This document shows positions 36,627 through 45,961 of a stretch of DNA of 64,000 nt, one piece after another. Position 1 is the stretch's first letter, and the number at the start of each line of letters is the position of its first letter. Source of the stretch: Mesorhizobium sp. M1E.F.Ca.ET.045.02.1.1 (GTDB taxonomy: Bacteria > Pseudomonadota > Alphaproteobacteria > Rhizobiales > Rhizobiaceae); contig NZ_CP034447.1 in the NCBI RefSeq assembly GCF_003952485.1, positions 1,054,001-1,118,000 on the forward strand, given 5' to 3'. Below the pieces are notes generated by a model. It saw only the letters and a program-made list of their open reading frames with translations. It did not search any database and had not been told where the DNA came from. Both the position numbers and the translations under genes were made by a program.

Positions 36627-37115
36627 ATGGACCAGTTGGCCGCTCCCCTTGTCGCCAAGCTTCCGCCAGACTTCGCGGAGTGGGACGAATTGCTGGCGCT
36701 GATCCGGCGCGCCTTCGCCTATATGGACGGCGTCATCGACCCGCCATCCTCGGCGCATCGGCTGACGCCGGAAAGCCTCAGGCGCAAGGCGGAGCAGGAG
36801 ACGGGTTTCCTGGCCGTGGAAAACGGCCGGATCGTCGGCTGCATCTTCGCGCTGGAGAGGGAGAAGGATTTCTATGTCGGCAAGCTTGCCGTCGAGCCCG
36901 GCCTGCAGGGGCGGGGGATAGGCGGGCGGCTGATGCAGGCTGTCGAGGATCTTGCCCGCCGGCGCGGCAAGCAGACCATCGAGCTGCAGACGCGCATCGA
37001 ACTGACTGAGAATCATGCGGCCTTCGCCCGGCTCGGCTTTCGCGAGACCGGGCGCACGGCGCATGAGGGCTATGACCGGCCGACTTCGATTACCATGCGC
37101 AAGGTGCTGTCTTGA
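36627..37115 (+). CDS. GNAT-family N-acetyltransferase
   Basis: 162 residues. The acetyl-CoA-binding motif A is clear (VGKLAVEPGLQGRGIGGRLM, i.e. Q-x-x-G-x-G/A), with the preceding strand GFLAVENGRIVGCIFALE and motif B ENHAAFARLGFRETGR. The substrate is unknown. It starts 4 bp after moeB and ends overlapping the TTG start of the next gene (TTGA), so it is coupled to the aconitase-X genes. Confidence 0.87.
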   Translation: MDQLAAPLVAKLPPDFAEWDELLALIRRAFAYMDGVIDPPSSAHRLTPESLRRKAEQETGFLAVENGRIVGCIFALEREKDFYVGKLAVEPGLQGRGIGGRLMQAVEDLARRRGKQTIELQTRIELTENHAAFARLGFRETGRTAHEGYDRPTSITMRKVLS

Positions 37116-38365
37116 GCCTCGCGCTCAGCCCTGAAGAACAGGCAATTGTCGCCGGCAAGGACGGCGCCGCCATGGCGATGCGCATCGTCGCCGAGAGCGC
37201 GCGGCTGCTGGGGGCGCCGCGGCTGATCCCGATCGCCTCGGCGCATATAGACGGCGCGCTCTATCACGGCGATTCCGGCACGCTGTTCGCCGAGCGGCTG
37301 GTCGAAGGCGGCGCCAGGGTCGCGGTGCGCTCGACGCTCAATGTCGGGGCGCTCGACCTGATGGGCTGCTCGCGTATCCGGCTGGAAGAGCCGCAGCGCG
37401 GCATGGCGCGGCGGATGATGGAGGCCTATCGCAGGCTCGGCTGCGAGCAGAGCTGGACCTGCGCGCCCTATCAGGCCGGGCACAGGCCAATGCTTGGCAG
37501 CGACGTCGCCTGGGGTGAGTCCAATGCCGTGGTGTTCTGCAACTCCGTGCTGGGCGCCCGCACGAACCGCTATGGCGACTTCCTCGACATTGCCTGTGCC
37601 ATCACCGGCCGGGCGCCGGACTATGGCCTGCATCGCCCGGAGAACAGGCGGGCAAGGCTGGTATTCGACGTCTCTGGCCTCTCGGCGACCTTTCTCGCTT
37701 CCGAGATCGCCTGGCCGGTGCTGGGCAGCCTCTATGGCCGTGAAGTGGGCAATGCCATAGCCGTCGTCACCGGCGTAACCAATCATCCCGGCGAAGATGC
37801 GCTGAAGGCGTTCGGCGCTGCCGCGGCATCATCCGGCGCCGTCGGCCTGTTCCACATTGCCGGGGTCACGCCCGAGGCTCCGGATTTGGAAACCGTTCTG
37901 GCCGGGCCGGAACCGGAGGCGACGATCCGCGTCACGCCGCAGATGGTGGCGAAGGCGCGCGACGGCCTGTCGACGGCGGCTGCGCCAAAAGCCATCGACG
38001 CGGTCGCGATCGGCAGCCCGCATCTGTCGCATGCCGAGTTCGACATGCTGGAGCGGCTGATCGCCGAAAGGCGGCTCGCCGTGCCGATCTACGCCTGCAC
38101 CGGCCGTCACGTGCTTGCCTCGCTGGAGCAGGACGGCCGGCGGCAGCGGCTCGAAACAAGCGGAGTCGTCATCGTCGCCGACACCTGCGTGGTGGTGACG
38201 CCGATCATGCCGGAGCTCAGCAACGGCGTGCTGATGACCAATTCGGGGAAGTTCGCGCATTACGCCCCCGGCAACACCGGCTATGCGGTGCTCTATGCCT
38301 CGCTCGCCGACTGCGTCGAAAGCGCGATCGTCGGCAAGCCGCGCTTCACGGATATCGCCGCATGA
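37112..38365 (+). CDS. Aconitase X large subunit, probable cis-3-hydroxy-L-proline dehydratase
   Basis: A 417-residue protein of the DUF521/aconitase-X catalytic family. Conserved pieces include IASAHIDGALYHGDSGTLFA, TLNVGALDLMGCSRIR, SWTCAPYQAGHRP, GESNAVVFCNSVLGARTNRY and TNSGKFAHYAPGNTGYAV. Cys residues in these motifs probably hold an iron-sulfur cluster. Bacterial type II aconitase-X enzymes made of separate large and small subunits are known to dehydrate cis-3-hydroxy-L-proline. The start is a TTG overlapping the GNAT stop (TTGA). No transporter or other hydroxyproline gene is adjacent, so the substrate is inferred. Confidence 0.82.
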   Translation: MSLALSPEEQAIVAGKDGAAMAMRIVAESARLLGAPRLIPIASAHIDGALYHGDSGTLFAERLVEGGARVAVRSTLNVGALDLMGCSRIRLEEPQRGMARRMMEAYRRLGCEQSWTCAPYQAGHRPMLGSDVAWGESNAVVFCNSVLGARTNRYGDFLDIACAITGRAPDYGLHRPENRRARLVFDVSGLSATFLASEIAWPVLGSLYGREVGNAIAVVTGVTNHPGEDALKAFGAAAASSGAVGLFHIAGVTPEAPDLETVLAGPEPEATIRVTPQMVAKARDGLSTAAAPKAIDAVAIGSPHLSHAEFDMLERLIAERRLAVPIYACTGRHVLASLEQDGRRQRLETSGVVIVADTCVVVTPIMPELSNGVLMTNSGKFAHYAPGNTGYAVLYASLADCVESAIVGKPRFTDIAA

Positions 38366-38775
38366 GCGCCGCCACCGAAATCCTGGTGCCGGGCAAGGCC
38401 GGCGAAGGCGAAGCCCTGGTGCTGACGGCGCCGATCAGCTTCTGGGGCGGCGTCGACCCGAAGACCGGCTGCATCGCCGATGTCCGCCACCCGCAGCATG
38501 GCGAGACGGTTTCCGGCCGCGTGCTGTTCCTGCCGGGCACCATCGGCTCGTCGTCGGCTTCGGCGGTGCTGATGGAGCTGGTCCACAACGGCCGCGCGCC
38601 GGCGGCGCTGGTGCTGCATGAGCCAGACGCCATCCTTTTGCTCGGACTGATCGTCGCCCGGGAGATGGGCTGGGAAACGCCCATGGCGGTGCGGCTTGGG
38701 CACGGCGCGTTCGACGCCTATCGCGGCAGCATCGTCAAAGTCGCCGGAGACGGCGCCCTCATCGTCGCCGCCTGA
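38362..38775 (+). CDS. Aconitase X small (swivel-domain) subunit
   Basis: A 137-residue DUF126-type swivel domain: APISFWGGVDPKTGCIADVR, HGETVSGRVLFLPGTIGSSS and ASAVLMELVHNGRAPAALVL, the last two containing the conserved GTIGSSS loop. It is the partner of the preceding large subunit and overlaps it by ATGA. Together they form a full heteromeric aconitase-X enzyme. Confidence 0.88.
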   Translation: MSAATEILVPGKAGEGEALVLTAPISFWGGVDPKTGCIADVRHPQHGETVSGRVLFLPGTIGSSSASAVLMELVHNGRAPAALVLHEPDAILLLGLIVAREMGWETPMAVRLGHGAFDAYRGSIVKVAGDGALIVAA

Positions 38776-38778
38776 ATT

Positions 38779-39780
38779 TCAGGTCCTGAGCGGCAGAACG
38801 CGATCCGGCGGACGGTGGCCGTCGAAAAAGGCGCGAATGTTGATGATCACCTTCTCGCCCATGTCGATGCGGCCCTCGAGCGTGGCCGAGCCCATATGCG
38901 GCAGGAGAACGACCTTGCCCTTGTGGGCGAGCCGCAACAGCTTGCTGTTCAGCGCCGGCTCATGCTCGTAGACGTCGAGGCCGGCGCCGGCGATCTTGCC
39001 GTCCTGGATCAGCTTGACCAGCGATTCCTCGTCGATGATGTCGCCGCGCGCGGTGTTGACGATGTAGGCGGTCGGCTGCATCAGCGCCAGGCGCCGGGCG
39101 GACAGCAGATGGAAGGTCGCCGGCGTCGACGGGCAGTTGACCGAGATGATGTCCATGCGGGCGAGCATCTGATCGAGGCTTTCCCAGTAGGTCGCTTCCA
39201 ATTCGTCCTCGACCGCCGGCAGCACGCGATGGCGGTTGTGGTAGTGGATCGACAGGCCGAACGCCTTGGCGCGCCTGGCGACCGCCGTGCCGATGCGGCC
39301 CATGCCGACGATGCCGAGCCGCTTGCCCCAGATGCGACGGCCGAGCATCCAGGTCGGCGACCAGCCGGCCCATTTCTTCTCGCCGGTGAGCACATTGGCG
39401 CCTTCGGCCAGCCGCCGCGGCACTGCCAGCATCAGCGCCATGGTCATGTCGGCGGTGTCTTCGGTGAGCACATTCGGCGTGTTGGTGACGGTGATGCCTT
39501 TCTTGGCAGCCGCCGCGACATCGATCTTGTCGACGCCGTTGCCGAAATTGGCGATCAGCTTCAGGTTCTCGCCGGCCTGGGCGATCAGCGCGGCATCGAT
39601 GTGGTCGGTGATGGTCGGGACCAGCACGTCGGCTTCCTTGACCGCCGCGACCAGCTCCGGCTGGGTCATCGGCCGGTCCTCGACATTGAGCCGCGCGTCG
39701 AACAGCTCGCGCATGCGGGTTTCGACCGGATCGGGCAGCTTGCGCGTGATGACGACGAGGGGCCGTTTTTTGCCTGCCAT
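38779..39780 (-). CDS. D-isomer-specific 2-hydroxyacid dehydrogenase (glyoxylate reductase type)
   Basis: 333 residues from ATG 39780 (MAGKKRPLVVITRKLPDPVE). The NAD(P)-binding motif is GIVGMGRIGTAVARRAKAFG. The catalytic Arg lies in VNTARGDIIDE, Glu in DVYEHEPALN and His in VVLLPHMGSATLEGR. This class reduces glyoxylate or hydroxypyruvate. It is convergent with the aconitase-X small subunit (3 bp apart) and divergent from the SH3 gene. Confidence 0.92.
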   Translation of the reverse strand: MAGKKRPLVVITRKLPDPVETRMRELFDARLNVEDRPMTQPELVAAVKEADVLVPTITDHIDAALIAQAGENLKLIANFGNGVDKIDVAAAAKKGITVTNTPNVLTEDTADMTMALMLAVPRRLAEGANVLTGEKKWAGWSPTWMLGRRIWGKRLGIVGMGRIGTAVARRAKAFGLSIHYHNRHRVLPAVEDELEATYWESLDQMLARMDIISVNCPSTPATFHLLSARRLALMQPTAYIVNTARGDIIDEESLVKLIQDGKIAGAGLDVYEHEPALNSKLLRLAHKGKVVLLPHMGSATLEGRIDMGEKVIINIRAFFDGHRPPDRVLPLRT

Positions 39781-39948
39781 TTTATCCCCGAAGCTTCCTC
39801 GAAACCGATCTCGTTGAGACCTCTTTAACCAAGACCGGCGAAACTTGTAGCCGATCGCGGCATCAGCCCACTCCTGTAACAAGCGGTGCCGCCGAAGACA
39901 AAGAAAAAGGGGCGCTCATCCCTACGGAACGGCGCCGAAAGGAACAAG

Positions 39949-40506
39949 GTGTCTGGTTTCGCGTCGCTTCGCCTGGCTTTCAGCGCAGCCGTCCTCGGCG
40001 CTTTGCTTTGTGCTCCGCAGGCGTCCGCGCAGGGCGCGGCCACGCCGGCACAGACAGTGACCTTGGGGCCGAGCGGCTTGCCACTGCCGCGTTTCGTCAG
40101 CCTGAAATCGGGCCGCGTCAACTCGCGCGTCGGCCCAGGCGCCAATTATTCGGTCGACTGGATGTACATGAAGGCCGGGCTGCCGATGGAAATCATCCAG
40201 GAATTCGACACCTGGCGTCGTGTGCGGGACGCGGACGGCTCCGAGGGCTGGATCAACCAGTCACTGCTTTCGGGCCGTCGCACGGCGATCGTCGCTCCGT
40301 GGCAGCGCAGCAAGGGCGGCCGAATCAATCTGCTCGATGACCCCGACAAGGATGCCGGCGTCGTCGCCATCCTCGAGCCGGGCGTCATGGGCTCGATCAA
40401 GAAGTGCGACGGTCAGTGGTGCGAGATGACCTTCGACGGCCATACTGGCTGGATCGCCCAGTCGCAGGTCTGGGGCGCCTATCCGGGCGAGAAGGTCAAG
40501 AACTGA
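39949..40506 (+). CDS. Exported SH3-domain protein
   Basis: 185 residues from GTG 39949, preceded by AAGGA. A signal peptide (LRLAFSAAVLGALLCAPQASAQ) is followed by two bacterial SH3-like segments: RVNSRVGPGANYSVDWMYMK with WRRVRDADGSEGWINQSLLS, and a second with CDGQWCEMTFDGHTGWIAQS. An in-frame GTG at 39886 would spoil the signal peptide. The protein is probably periplasmic and may bind peptidoglycan. It overlaps the DUF4260 gene tail to tail by 11 bp. Confidence 0.85.
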   Translation: MSGFASLRLAFSAAVLGALLCAPQASAQGAATPAQTVTLGPSGLPLPRFVSLKSGRVNSRVGPGANYSVDWMYMKAGLPMEIIQEFDTWRRVRDADGSEGWINQSLLSGRRTAIVAPWQRSKGGRINLLDDPDKDAGVVAILEPGVMGSIKKCDGQWCEMTFDGHTGWIAQSQVWGAYPGEKVKN

Positions 40507-40876
40507 GCTTGCCCCGGTCGCGCCCGATGCGGCCGAGATGCGTATCCTGAAAACCGGTGGATAGCTTCAAACCGTAGCCAAGGGCGCGGTCGATGGCGAT
40601 ATGCACGATCCAGACGAGCGCCACCGCCGTCGTGACCGGACCGCCAAACAGGACGCCGGCGAGCGCAAGGACGAGCGGGGCAATCAGGATGTGCAGGGCA
40701 TTATAGGCAATCGCACCGATCTGCGGCCCGGCGAGATAGCCCAGCATCGACAGGTCCGGCACCAGGATGAGCAGCGCAAACAGCCACCACGAGACACCGG
40801 TCATTTTGTAGAAGACGATTGCGGCCGCGGCGGCGGCGACCCATTCCAGCCGGATCGTCAGATCGAGGGACCGCAT
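40496..40876 (-). CDS. DUF4260 membrane protein
   Basis: 126 residues with about four hydrophobic segments (EWVAAAAAAIVFYKMTG, WWLFALLILVPDLSMLGYLA, LHILIAPLVLALAGVLFGG, TAVALVWIVHIAIDRALGYG). The tail GLKLSTGFQDTHLGRIG is the typical DUF4260 end. Function unknown. It starts 8 bp after the irr stop on the same strand; ATG 40876 is preferred over an upstream TTG at 40888. Confidence 0.85.
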   Translation of the reverse strand: MRSLDLTIRLEWVAAAAAAIVFYKMTGVSWWLFALLILVPDLSMLGYLAGPQIGAIAYNALHILIAPLVLALAGVLFGGPVTTAVALVWIVHIAIDRALGYGLKLSTGFQDTHLGRIGRDRGKLSS

Positions 40877-40884
40877 CGCGCGGA

Positions 40885-41316
40885 TCAATCGCGGCGCTTG
40901 GGGCGCAGCCTCACGACGATGTCGACATTGGCTATCTCCATGCCTTCCGGAGGCTCCGGCAGGTTGGAGACGCTCACCGGACCGCTGGCGATGTCGAAGA
41001 TCCGGTTCTCGCCCTCGACATAGAAATGATGGTGATCGGACGTGTTGGTGTCGAAATAGGTCTTGGACCCTTCGACGGCGAGGATGCGCAGCAGCCCGGC
41101 CTCGGTGAACTGGTGCAGCGCATTGTAGACGGTCGCTAGCGAAACCGGCACGCCGGCGGCGATCGCCTCTTCATGCAGTTCCTCGGCCGAGAGATGACGG
41201 TCGCCCTTGGCGAAAAGCAGATCGGCCAGCGCGATACGCTGACGCGTCGGCCTCAGGCCGGCTTCGCGAACCCGCTTGTCCACAGCGACATTTTCCTTCC
41301 GGCAGTCCGAATCCAT
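40885..41316 (-). CDS. irr: Iron response regulator Irr (Fur family)
   Basis: 143 residues. The DNA-binding winged helix covers LRPTRQRIALADLLFAKGDRHL and PVSLATVYNALHQFTEAGLL. The His cluster SDHHHFYVEG is the haem-responsive motif typical of rhizobial Irr. There is no N-terminal GCPWHD-type haem motif as in Bradyrhizobium. Irr controls iron and haem genes, being active when haem is scarce. It is divergent from fabA, an arrangement conserved in rhizobia. Confidence 0.9.
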   Translation of the reverse strand: MDSDCRKENVAVDKRVREAGLRPTRQRIALADLLFAKGDRHLSAEELHEEAIAAGVPVSLATVYNALHQFTEAGLLRILAVEGSKTYFDTNTSDHHHFYVEGENRIFDIASGPVSVSNLPEPPEGMEIANVDIVVRLRPKRRD

Positions 41317-41562
41317 CTATCCCGTCGAAGCCCGTGGCCCAGCCCCATAGACAGGTCCAGAATGGCAAAAAGACGTCATCGCCAAAAACTGGACACCTCC
41401 CGACATATATTCTGTCGTCCAAATGCGATCAATAGCGCGCATTGACCCAGGCAGGCGCACGGGTTAAGCGCAAACGCCGGTTTCCGGCCACAAACAGAGT
41501 GTGTTAGGAAACCAACGACCGAGGGCGCCCTGCCGCCCGGAACGAAAACGGGGACGGAGTCA

Positions 41563-42078
41563 ATGGCGGGTCAAAAGTCCAGTTACGATTACGAAGAACT
41601 GCTTGCCTGCGCCCGCGGCGAGCTGTTCGGACCGGGAAACGCCCAGCTGCCCTACCCGCCGATGCTGATGTTCGACCGCATCACCGAGATCAGCGAGACC
41701 GGCGGCGCCTTCGACAAGGGTTTCATCCGCGCCGAATTCGACATCAAGCCGGATCTTTGGTTTTTCGCCTGCCATTTCATCGGCAATCCGATCATGCCGG
41801 GCTGCCTGGGCCTCGACGCCATGTGGCAATTGACCGGCTTCTATCTCGGCTGGCTCGGCGAGCCGGGCAAGGGCATGGCGCTGTCGACCGGCGAAGTGAA
41901 GTTCAAAGGCATGGTGACGCCGTCGGTCAAGAAGGTCGAATACGGCGTCGACTTCAAGCGCGTGATGCGCGGCCGCCTCGTGCTCGGCATCGCCGATGGC
42001 TGGCTCAAGGCGGATGGCGAACCCATATACGCGGCAACGGATCTGAAGGTCGGCCTGTCCAAGCAGTCGGCCGCCTGA
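41563..42078 (+). CDS. fabA: 3-hydroxydecanoyl-ACP dehydratase/isomerase FabA
   Basis: 171 residues. The active-site His71 lies in [20 protein letters not shown], with the acidic partner Asp85. FabA dehydrates 3-hydroxydecanoyl-ACP and isomerises the double bond, the branch point to unsaturated fatty acids. It pairs with fabB and fabI downstream. The 246 bp upstream hold its promoter and that of irr; a weak candidate is TTGACC-N17-TAAGCG at 41442-41470. Confidence 0.97.
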   Translation: MAGQKSSYDYEELLACARGELFGPGNAQLPYPPMLMFDRITEISETGGAFDKGFIRAEFDIKPDLWFFACHFIGNPIMPGCLGLDAMWQLTGFYLGWLGEPGKGMALSTGEVKFKGMVTPSVKKVEYGVDFKRVMRGRLVLGIADGWLKADGEPIYAATDLKVGLSKQSAA

Positions 42079-42156
42079 TCGCTTTTCGCCACGAGGCCTC
42101 GCGTGTCCGGCGGATGCGCGAAGCCGCCGCGGCAGTTTATTTTGCGTATGATCGAA

Positions 42157-42181
42157 GGCGAAAACCGACTAGGTTTTCGCC
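42157..42181. promoter_or_regulatory. Perfect hairpin between fabA and fabB
   Basis: A 10-bp stem GGCGAAAACC / GGTTTTCGCC with a 5-base loop ends 23 bases before the fabB start, overlapping the region just ahead of its ribosome site (GGAAGGAG). No T-run follows, so an RNA-stability or translation effect is more likely than termination. Confidence 0.5.
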
Positions 42182-42204
42182 AAGTGCGCCGGAAGGAGTT
42201 GTGA

Positions 42205-43425
42205 ATGAGACGGGTCGTAGTGACAGGCCTCGGCATTGTGTCGTCGATCGGCAACAACGCCAATGAGGTGCAGGCCTCGCTTTACGATGCCAAGTCCGGC
42301 ATCAGCTTTTCCAATTCCTTCGCTGAGCACGGCTTCCGATGCCAGGTATGGGGTGCGCCGACACTCGACCCGTCGCCGATGATCGACCGCCGCGCCATGC
42401 GTTTCCTGAGCCAAGGTGCGGCCTGGAACCATGTCGCCATGGATCAGGCCATCGCGGACGCCGGGCTCGGCGAAAGCGACATCACCAATGACCGCACAGG
42501 CATCGTCATGGGCTCCGGCGGACCGTCGACCAGGACCATCGTCGAGGCCGCCGAAACGACACTCAAGAACGGCAGCCCGAAGCGCATCGGTCCATTCGCG
42601 GTGCCGAAGGCGATGTCGTCGACCGCTTCGGCCACTTTGGCCACCTGGTTCAAGATCCACGGCGTCAACTATTCGATCTCGTCGGCCTGCTCGACCTCGG
42701 CGCACTGCATCGGCAATGCCTATGAGCTGATCCAGTGGGGCAAGCAGGACATGATGTTCGCCGGCGGCCACGAGGATCTCGACTGGACGATGTCGGACCT
42801 GTTCGACGCCATGGGCGCCATGTCGTCGAAATTCAATGACAAAGCATCGACTGCTTCCCGTGCGTATGACGTCAACCGCGACGGCTTCGTCATCGCCGGC
42901 GGCGCGGGCGTTCTGGTGCTGGAGGAGCTGGAGCACGCCAAGGCGCGCGGCGCCAAGATCTATGCCGAGATCGTTGGCTACGGCGCGACCTCCGACGGCT
43001 ACGACATGGTTGCTCCTTCGGGAGAAGGCGCTGTGCGCTGCATGCGGCAGGCGCTTGCCACGGTGTCTTCTCCGGTCGACTACATCAACACGCACGGCAC
43101 CTCGACGCCGGTCGGCGATTCCAAGGAAATGGGCGCCATCCGCGAAGTATTCGGCGACAAGATGCCGTTCATCACCTCGACCAAGTCCCTCACCGGCCAT
43201 TCGCTGGGTGCTGCCGGCGTCCAGGAATCGATCTATTCGATCCTGATGATGCAGGGCGGCTTCATTGGCGAGAGCGCCCATATCGAGGAGCTCGATCCGG
43301 AGTTCGAGGGCATGCCGATCGTGCGCAAGCGCATCGACAACGCCAGGATCGACACCGTTTTGTCCAATTCCTTCGGTTTCGGTGGCACCAACGCAACGCT
43401 GATTTTCCAGCGCTATTCCGCATAA
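42205..43425 (+). CDS. fabB: 3-oxoacyl-ACP synthase I FabB
   Basis: 406 residues. Catalytic Cys162 is in [12 protein letters not shown], the His residues are in [10 protein letters not shown] and the Lys/His region in [12 protein letters not shown]. FabB elongates the cis-3-decenoyl-ACP made by FabA. The ribosome site GGAAGGAG precedes ATG 42205. It is followed by fabI 12 bp later. Confidence 0.97.
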   Translation: MRRVVVTGLGIVSSIGNNANEVQASLYDAKSGISFSNSFAEHGFRCQVWGAPTLDPSPMIDRRAMRFLSQGAAWNHVAMDQAIADAGLGESDITNDRTGIVMGSGGPSTRTIVEAAETTLKNGSPKRIGPFAVPKAMSSTASATLATWFKIHGVNYSISSACSTSAHCIGNAYELIQWGKQDMMFAGGHEDLDWTMSDLFDAMGAMSSKFNDKASTASRAYDVNRDGFVIAGGAGVLVLEELEHAKARGAKIYAEIVGYGATSDGYDMVAPSGEGAVRCMRQALATVSSPVDYINTHGTSTPVGDSKEMGAIREVFGDKMPFITSTKSLTGHSLGAAGVQESIYSILMMQGGFIGESAHIEELDPEFEGMPIVRKRIDNARIDTVLSNSFGFGGTNATLIFQRYSA

Positions 43426-43437
43426 GGATTGCCTTTT

Positions 43438-44250
43438 ATGGACGGGCTGATGAAGGGCAAGCGCGGGCTTGTCATGGGGGTCGCCAACGATCATTCGATC
43501 GCCTGGGGCATCGCCAAAAAACTGTCCGAGCACGGGGCGGAGCTTGCCTTCACCTACCAGGGCGACGCATTCGGACGGCGGGTCAAGCCGCTTGCCGAGA
43601 GGCTCGGCGCTTCGCTCGTCGTGCCTTGCGACGTCGAGGACAGCGCCTCGGTCACCGCGACCTTCGAGACGCTCGGCGAGGCCTGGGGCGGGCTGGATTT
43701 CGTCGTCCATGCCATCGGCTTTTCCGATAAGAACGAGCTCAAGGGCCTCTACGCCGACACCAGCCGCGACAACTTCGTGCGCACCATGGTGATCTCCTGC
43801 TATTCCTTCACCGAGGTTGCACGCAATGCCGCCGCGCTGATGACGAACGGCGGCTCGATGATCACGCTGACCTATGCCGGGTCGGTTCGGGTCATGCCGA
43901 ACTACAATGTGATGGGCGTCGCCAAGGCCGGGCTCGAGGCAAGCGTGCGCTATCTCGCCAATGACTACGGCCCACGCGGCATCCGGGTGAACGGCATCTC
44001 GGCGGGGCCGGTGCGGACGCTCGCCGGCTCCGGCGTTTCCGACGCCCGCCACATGTTCTCCTATCAGCAACGCAATTCGCCGCTGCGGCGCACAGTGACC
44101 ATCGACGAGGTCGGCGGGTCGGCGCTGTACCTGCTCTCAGATCTGTCCTCGGGGGTTACAGGCGAGATCCACTATGTCGATTCCGGCTACCACATCGTCT
44201 CCATGCCGGCGCTCGAGGAACTGAAGCAGACCGATGGCGGCCGCGAATAG
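43438..44250 (+). CDS. fabI: Enoyl-ACP reductase FabI
   Basis: 270 residues from ATG 43438, preceded by AAGGA; an in-frame TTG at 43429 is the other possibility. A short-chain dehydrogenase fold has the cofactor loop GLVMGVANDHSIAWGIAK and the Tyr-x6-Lys active site in YNVMGVAKAGLEASVRYLA. It performs the last step of each elongation cycle, using NAD(P)H. Its position after fabAB indicates co-expression. Confidence 0.95.
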   Translation: MDGLMKGKRGLVMGVANDHSIAWGIAKKLSEHGAELAFTYQGDAFGRRVKPLAERLGASLVVPCDVEDSASVTATFETLGEAWGGLDFVVHAIGFSDKNELKGLYADTSRDNFVRTMVISCYSFTEVARNAAALMTNGGSMITLTYAGSVRVMPNYNVMGVAKAGLEASVRYLANDYGPRGIRVNGISAGPVRTLAGSGVSDARHMFSYQQRNSPLRRTVTIDEVGGSALYLLSDLSSGVTGEIHYVDSGYHIVSMPALEELKQTDGGRE

Positions 44251-44352
44251 TTCGCTATTGAAAACAGTCCTTTCCAGTAAAATTGCGCGCATTGGCGGAA
44301 ACTCATTTTAAGGAGATATCCGCTAGAAGGTCCTGCAATCTGGGGGCCTTGC

Positions 44353-45906
44353 ATGACCGCAGTCAGCAATCCGAGGCGGACGCCGCTGTTCCGGCTGATC
44401 ACCGTGGCCAGCTCGGGCATGGGCAGTTTTATCCTCGGACTCTGGGGGCTGCGGTTCGGATTCGGCGATGGTCTGGCCGGCATGCCGGCGGAGACGATGG
44501 CGGGCGTCATCGCCGCGCTCTGCGCCCTTTCCGCCGGCGGTGCCGCGCTCTCCTTCTTCGCGGGCATCGATGAATCGGCCGATTATGTCTTCAAGGAAAC
44601 GCATTTCGACAAGCTGACCGGCCTGCTGTCGCGCCCGGCCATGGTCGGCAGGATCGCCGCGGCCGCGTCGGACACGATCCGAACCGGCGAGCCGGTCTAC
44701 CTGATCGATATCGACATCGACCGCTTCAAGCAGATCAACGATGCCATCGGTTACAGCCTTGGCGATGAACTGATCCGAGCCTTCACCAAGAGATTGAGGG
44801 ACAACATGCCCGAGGGCGCGGTGATCGGGCGCATCGGCGCCGGCGAATTCGCCGTGCTGCTGCCTGACCGCGAGATCCGGGGATCGCTTGAGCGATCCCT
44901 CGACAAGCTCATCAACCAGATGACGGAGCCCTACCAGCTCCAGACGCACCTGCAGTCCGTCAGCATGTCCATGGGCATCGTGGCAATGCCGAAGGACGGC
45001 GTCGATCCGGTGCTCATCCTCCGTCGCTCGAACCTGGCGCTGCAGAATGCGCGCGCAAGCGGCATCGGCAACTGGTCGGTCTTCCATGCCGATATGGGGC
45101 GGGTGGCGGACTATCGGCAATGGATCGAATCCGAGCTGAAAACCGCCTTCGACCGCGGCGACTTCAATCTCCATTACCAGCCGCAATTCGACCTGCCGAG
45201 CGGCCGCGTCGTCGGCTACGAAGCGCTGATCCGCTGGAAGCACCCGGAACGCGGCATGATCCCGCCGATGGAGTTCATCCCGATCGCCGAGGAAACCGGC
45301 ATGATCAATCCGATCGGCGAATGGGTGTTGCGCAAGGCCTGCAGCGACGCCCAGTATCTGCCGGAAGATTGCTTCGTCGCCGTCAACATCTCGCCGGTCC
45401 AGTTCATGACCAAGGACTTCGTCGGTATCGTGCGCGAAACGATGGCATCGACCGGCATCAAGCCGTCGCGGCTGGAGCTCGAAGTCACCGAGACGGCGAT
45501 GATGCAGGATCGCGACCGTGCGGCCGTCATCCTGCAGCAGCTCGCCGACATGGGCATCTCGGTCGCCGTCGACGATTTCGGCACCGGCTATTCGAACCTG
45601 AGCTACCTGATCGATTTCTCGTTCGGGAAGCTGAAGATCGATCGTTCCTTCGTCAGTCGCATCGACACCGACGCCAGCTCCGGCGCGGTGGTCTCGACAA
45701 TCGTCGGTCTGTCGCGGGCATTGGGCGTCGGTATCATTGCCGAAGGCGTCGAAACCGAGAACCAGGCGACGCTGCTGAGGGCAGCGGGCTGCGAGGTGGT
45801 GCAGGGCTATCTGTTCGGCCGGCCGGCGCCGCTCAAGATCGAACTTGGACAGGCGCGCGCCGCCTACGGCACTCGCGAGCCCGCACGCCTCGTCAGCCTG
45901 CAATAA
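44353..45906 (+). CDS. EAL-domain c-di-GMP phosphodiesterase with degenerate GGDEF domain
   Basis: 517 residues. Two membrane segments lie near residues 15-33 and 48-70. The GGDEF domain (about 85-240) has the active-site motif changed to GAGEF (RIGAGEFAVLL), so cyclase activity is probably lost. The EAL domain (about 255-500) is intact: YEALIRWKHP, a metal Asn/Glu region VNISPVQFM and LELEVTETAMM, and DDFGTGYSNLSYL. It likely hydrolyses c-di-GMP, perhaps with GTP binding at the GGDEF domain as a sensor. It stands alone, 102 bp after fabI. Confidence 0.9.
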   Translation: MTAVSNPRRTPLFRLITVASSGMGSFILGLWGLRFGFGDGLAGMPAETMAGVIAALCALSAGGAALSFFAGIDESADYVFKETHFDKLTGLLSRPAMVGRIAAAASDTIRTGEPVYLIDIDIDRFKQINDAIGYSLGDELIRAFTKRLRDNMPEGAVIGRIGAGEFAVLLPDREIRGSLERSLDKLINQMTEPYQLQTHLQSVSMSMGIVAMPKDGVDPVLILRRSNLALQNARASGIGNWSVFHADMGRVADYRQWIESELKTAFDRGDFNLHYQPQFDLPSGRVVGYEALIRWKHPERGMIPPMEFIPIAEETGMINPIGEWVLRKACSDAQYLPEDCFVAVNISPVQFMTKDFVGIVRETMASTGIKPSRLELEVTETAMMQDRDRAAVILQQLADMGISVAVDDFGTGYSNLSYLIDFSFGKLKIDRSFVSRIDTDASSGAVVSTIVGLSRALGVGIIAEGVETENQATLLRAAGCEVVQGYLFGRPAPLKIELGQARAAYGTREPARLVSLQ

Positions 45907-45929
45907 TCCCCGGTTCAGATCGTCGATAT

Positions 45930-45961
45930 TCAGTTGCGGACGGAAAACCGCTGCGCTGCTT
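45930..45961 (+). repeat. Truncated copy of the 44-bp palindromic repeat
   Basis: CAGTTGCGGACGGAAAACCG followed by CTGCGCTGCTTTT matches the left part of the units seen at 16953 and 51173. It lies between the EAL gene and the convergent methyltransferase gene. Confidence 0.55.

Noticed and set aside
41442..41470. Firm promoter call for fabA (TTGACC-N17-TAAGCG)
   Set aside because: The -10 element is poor; mentioned only as a weak candidate.
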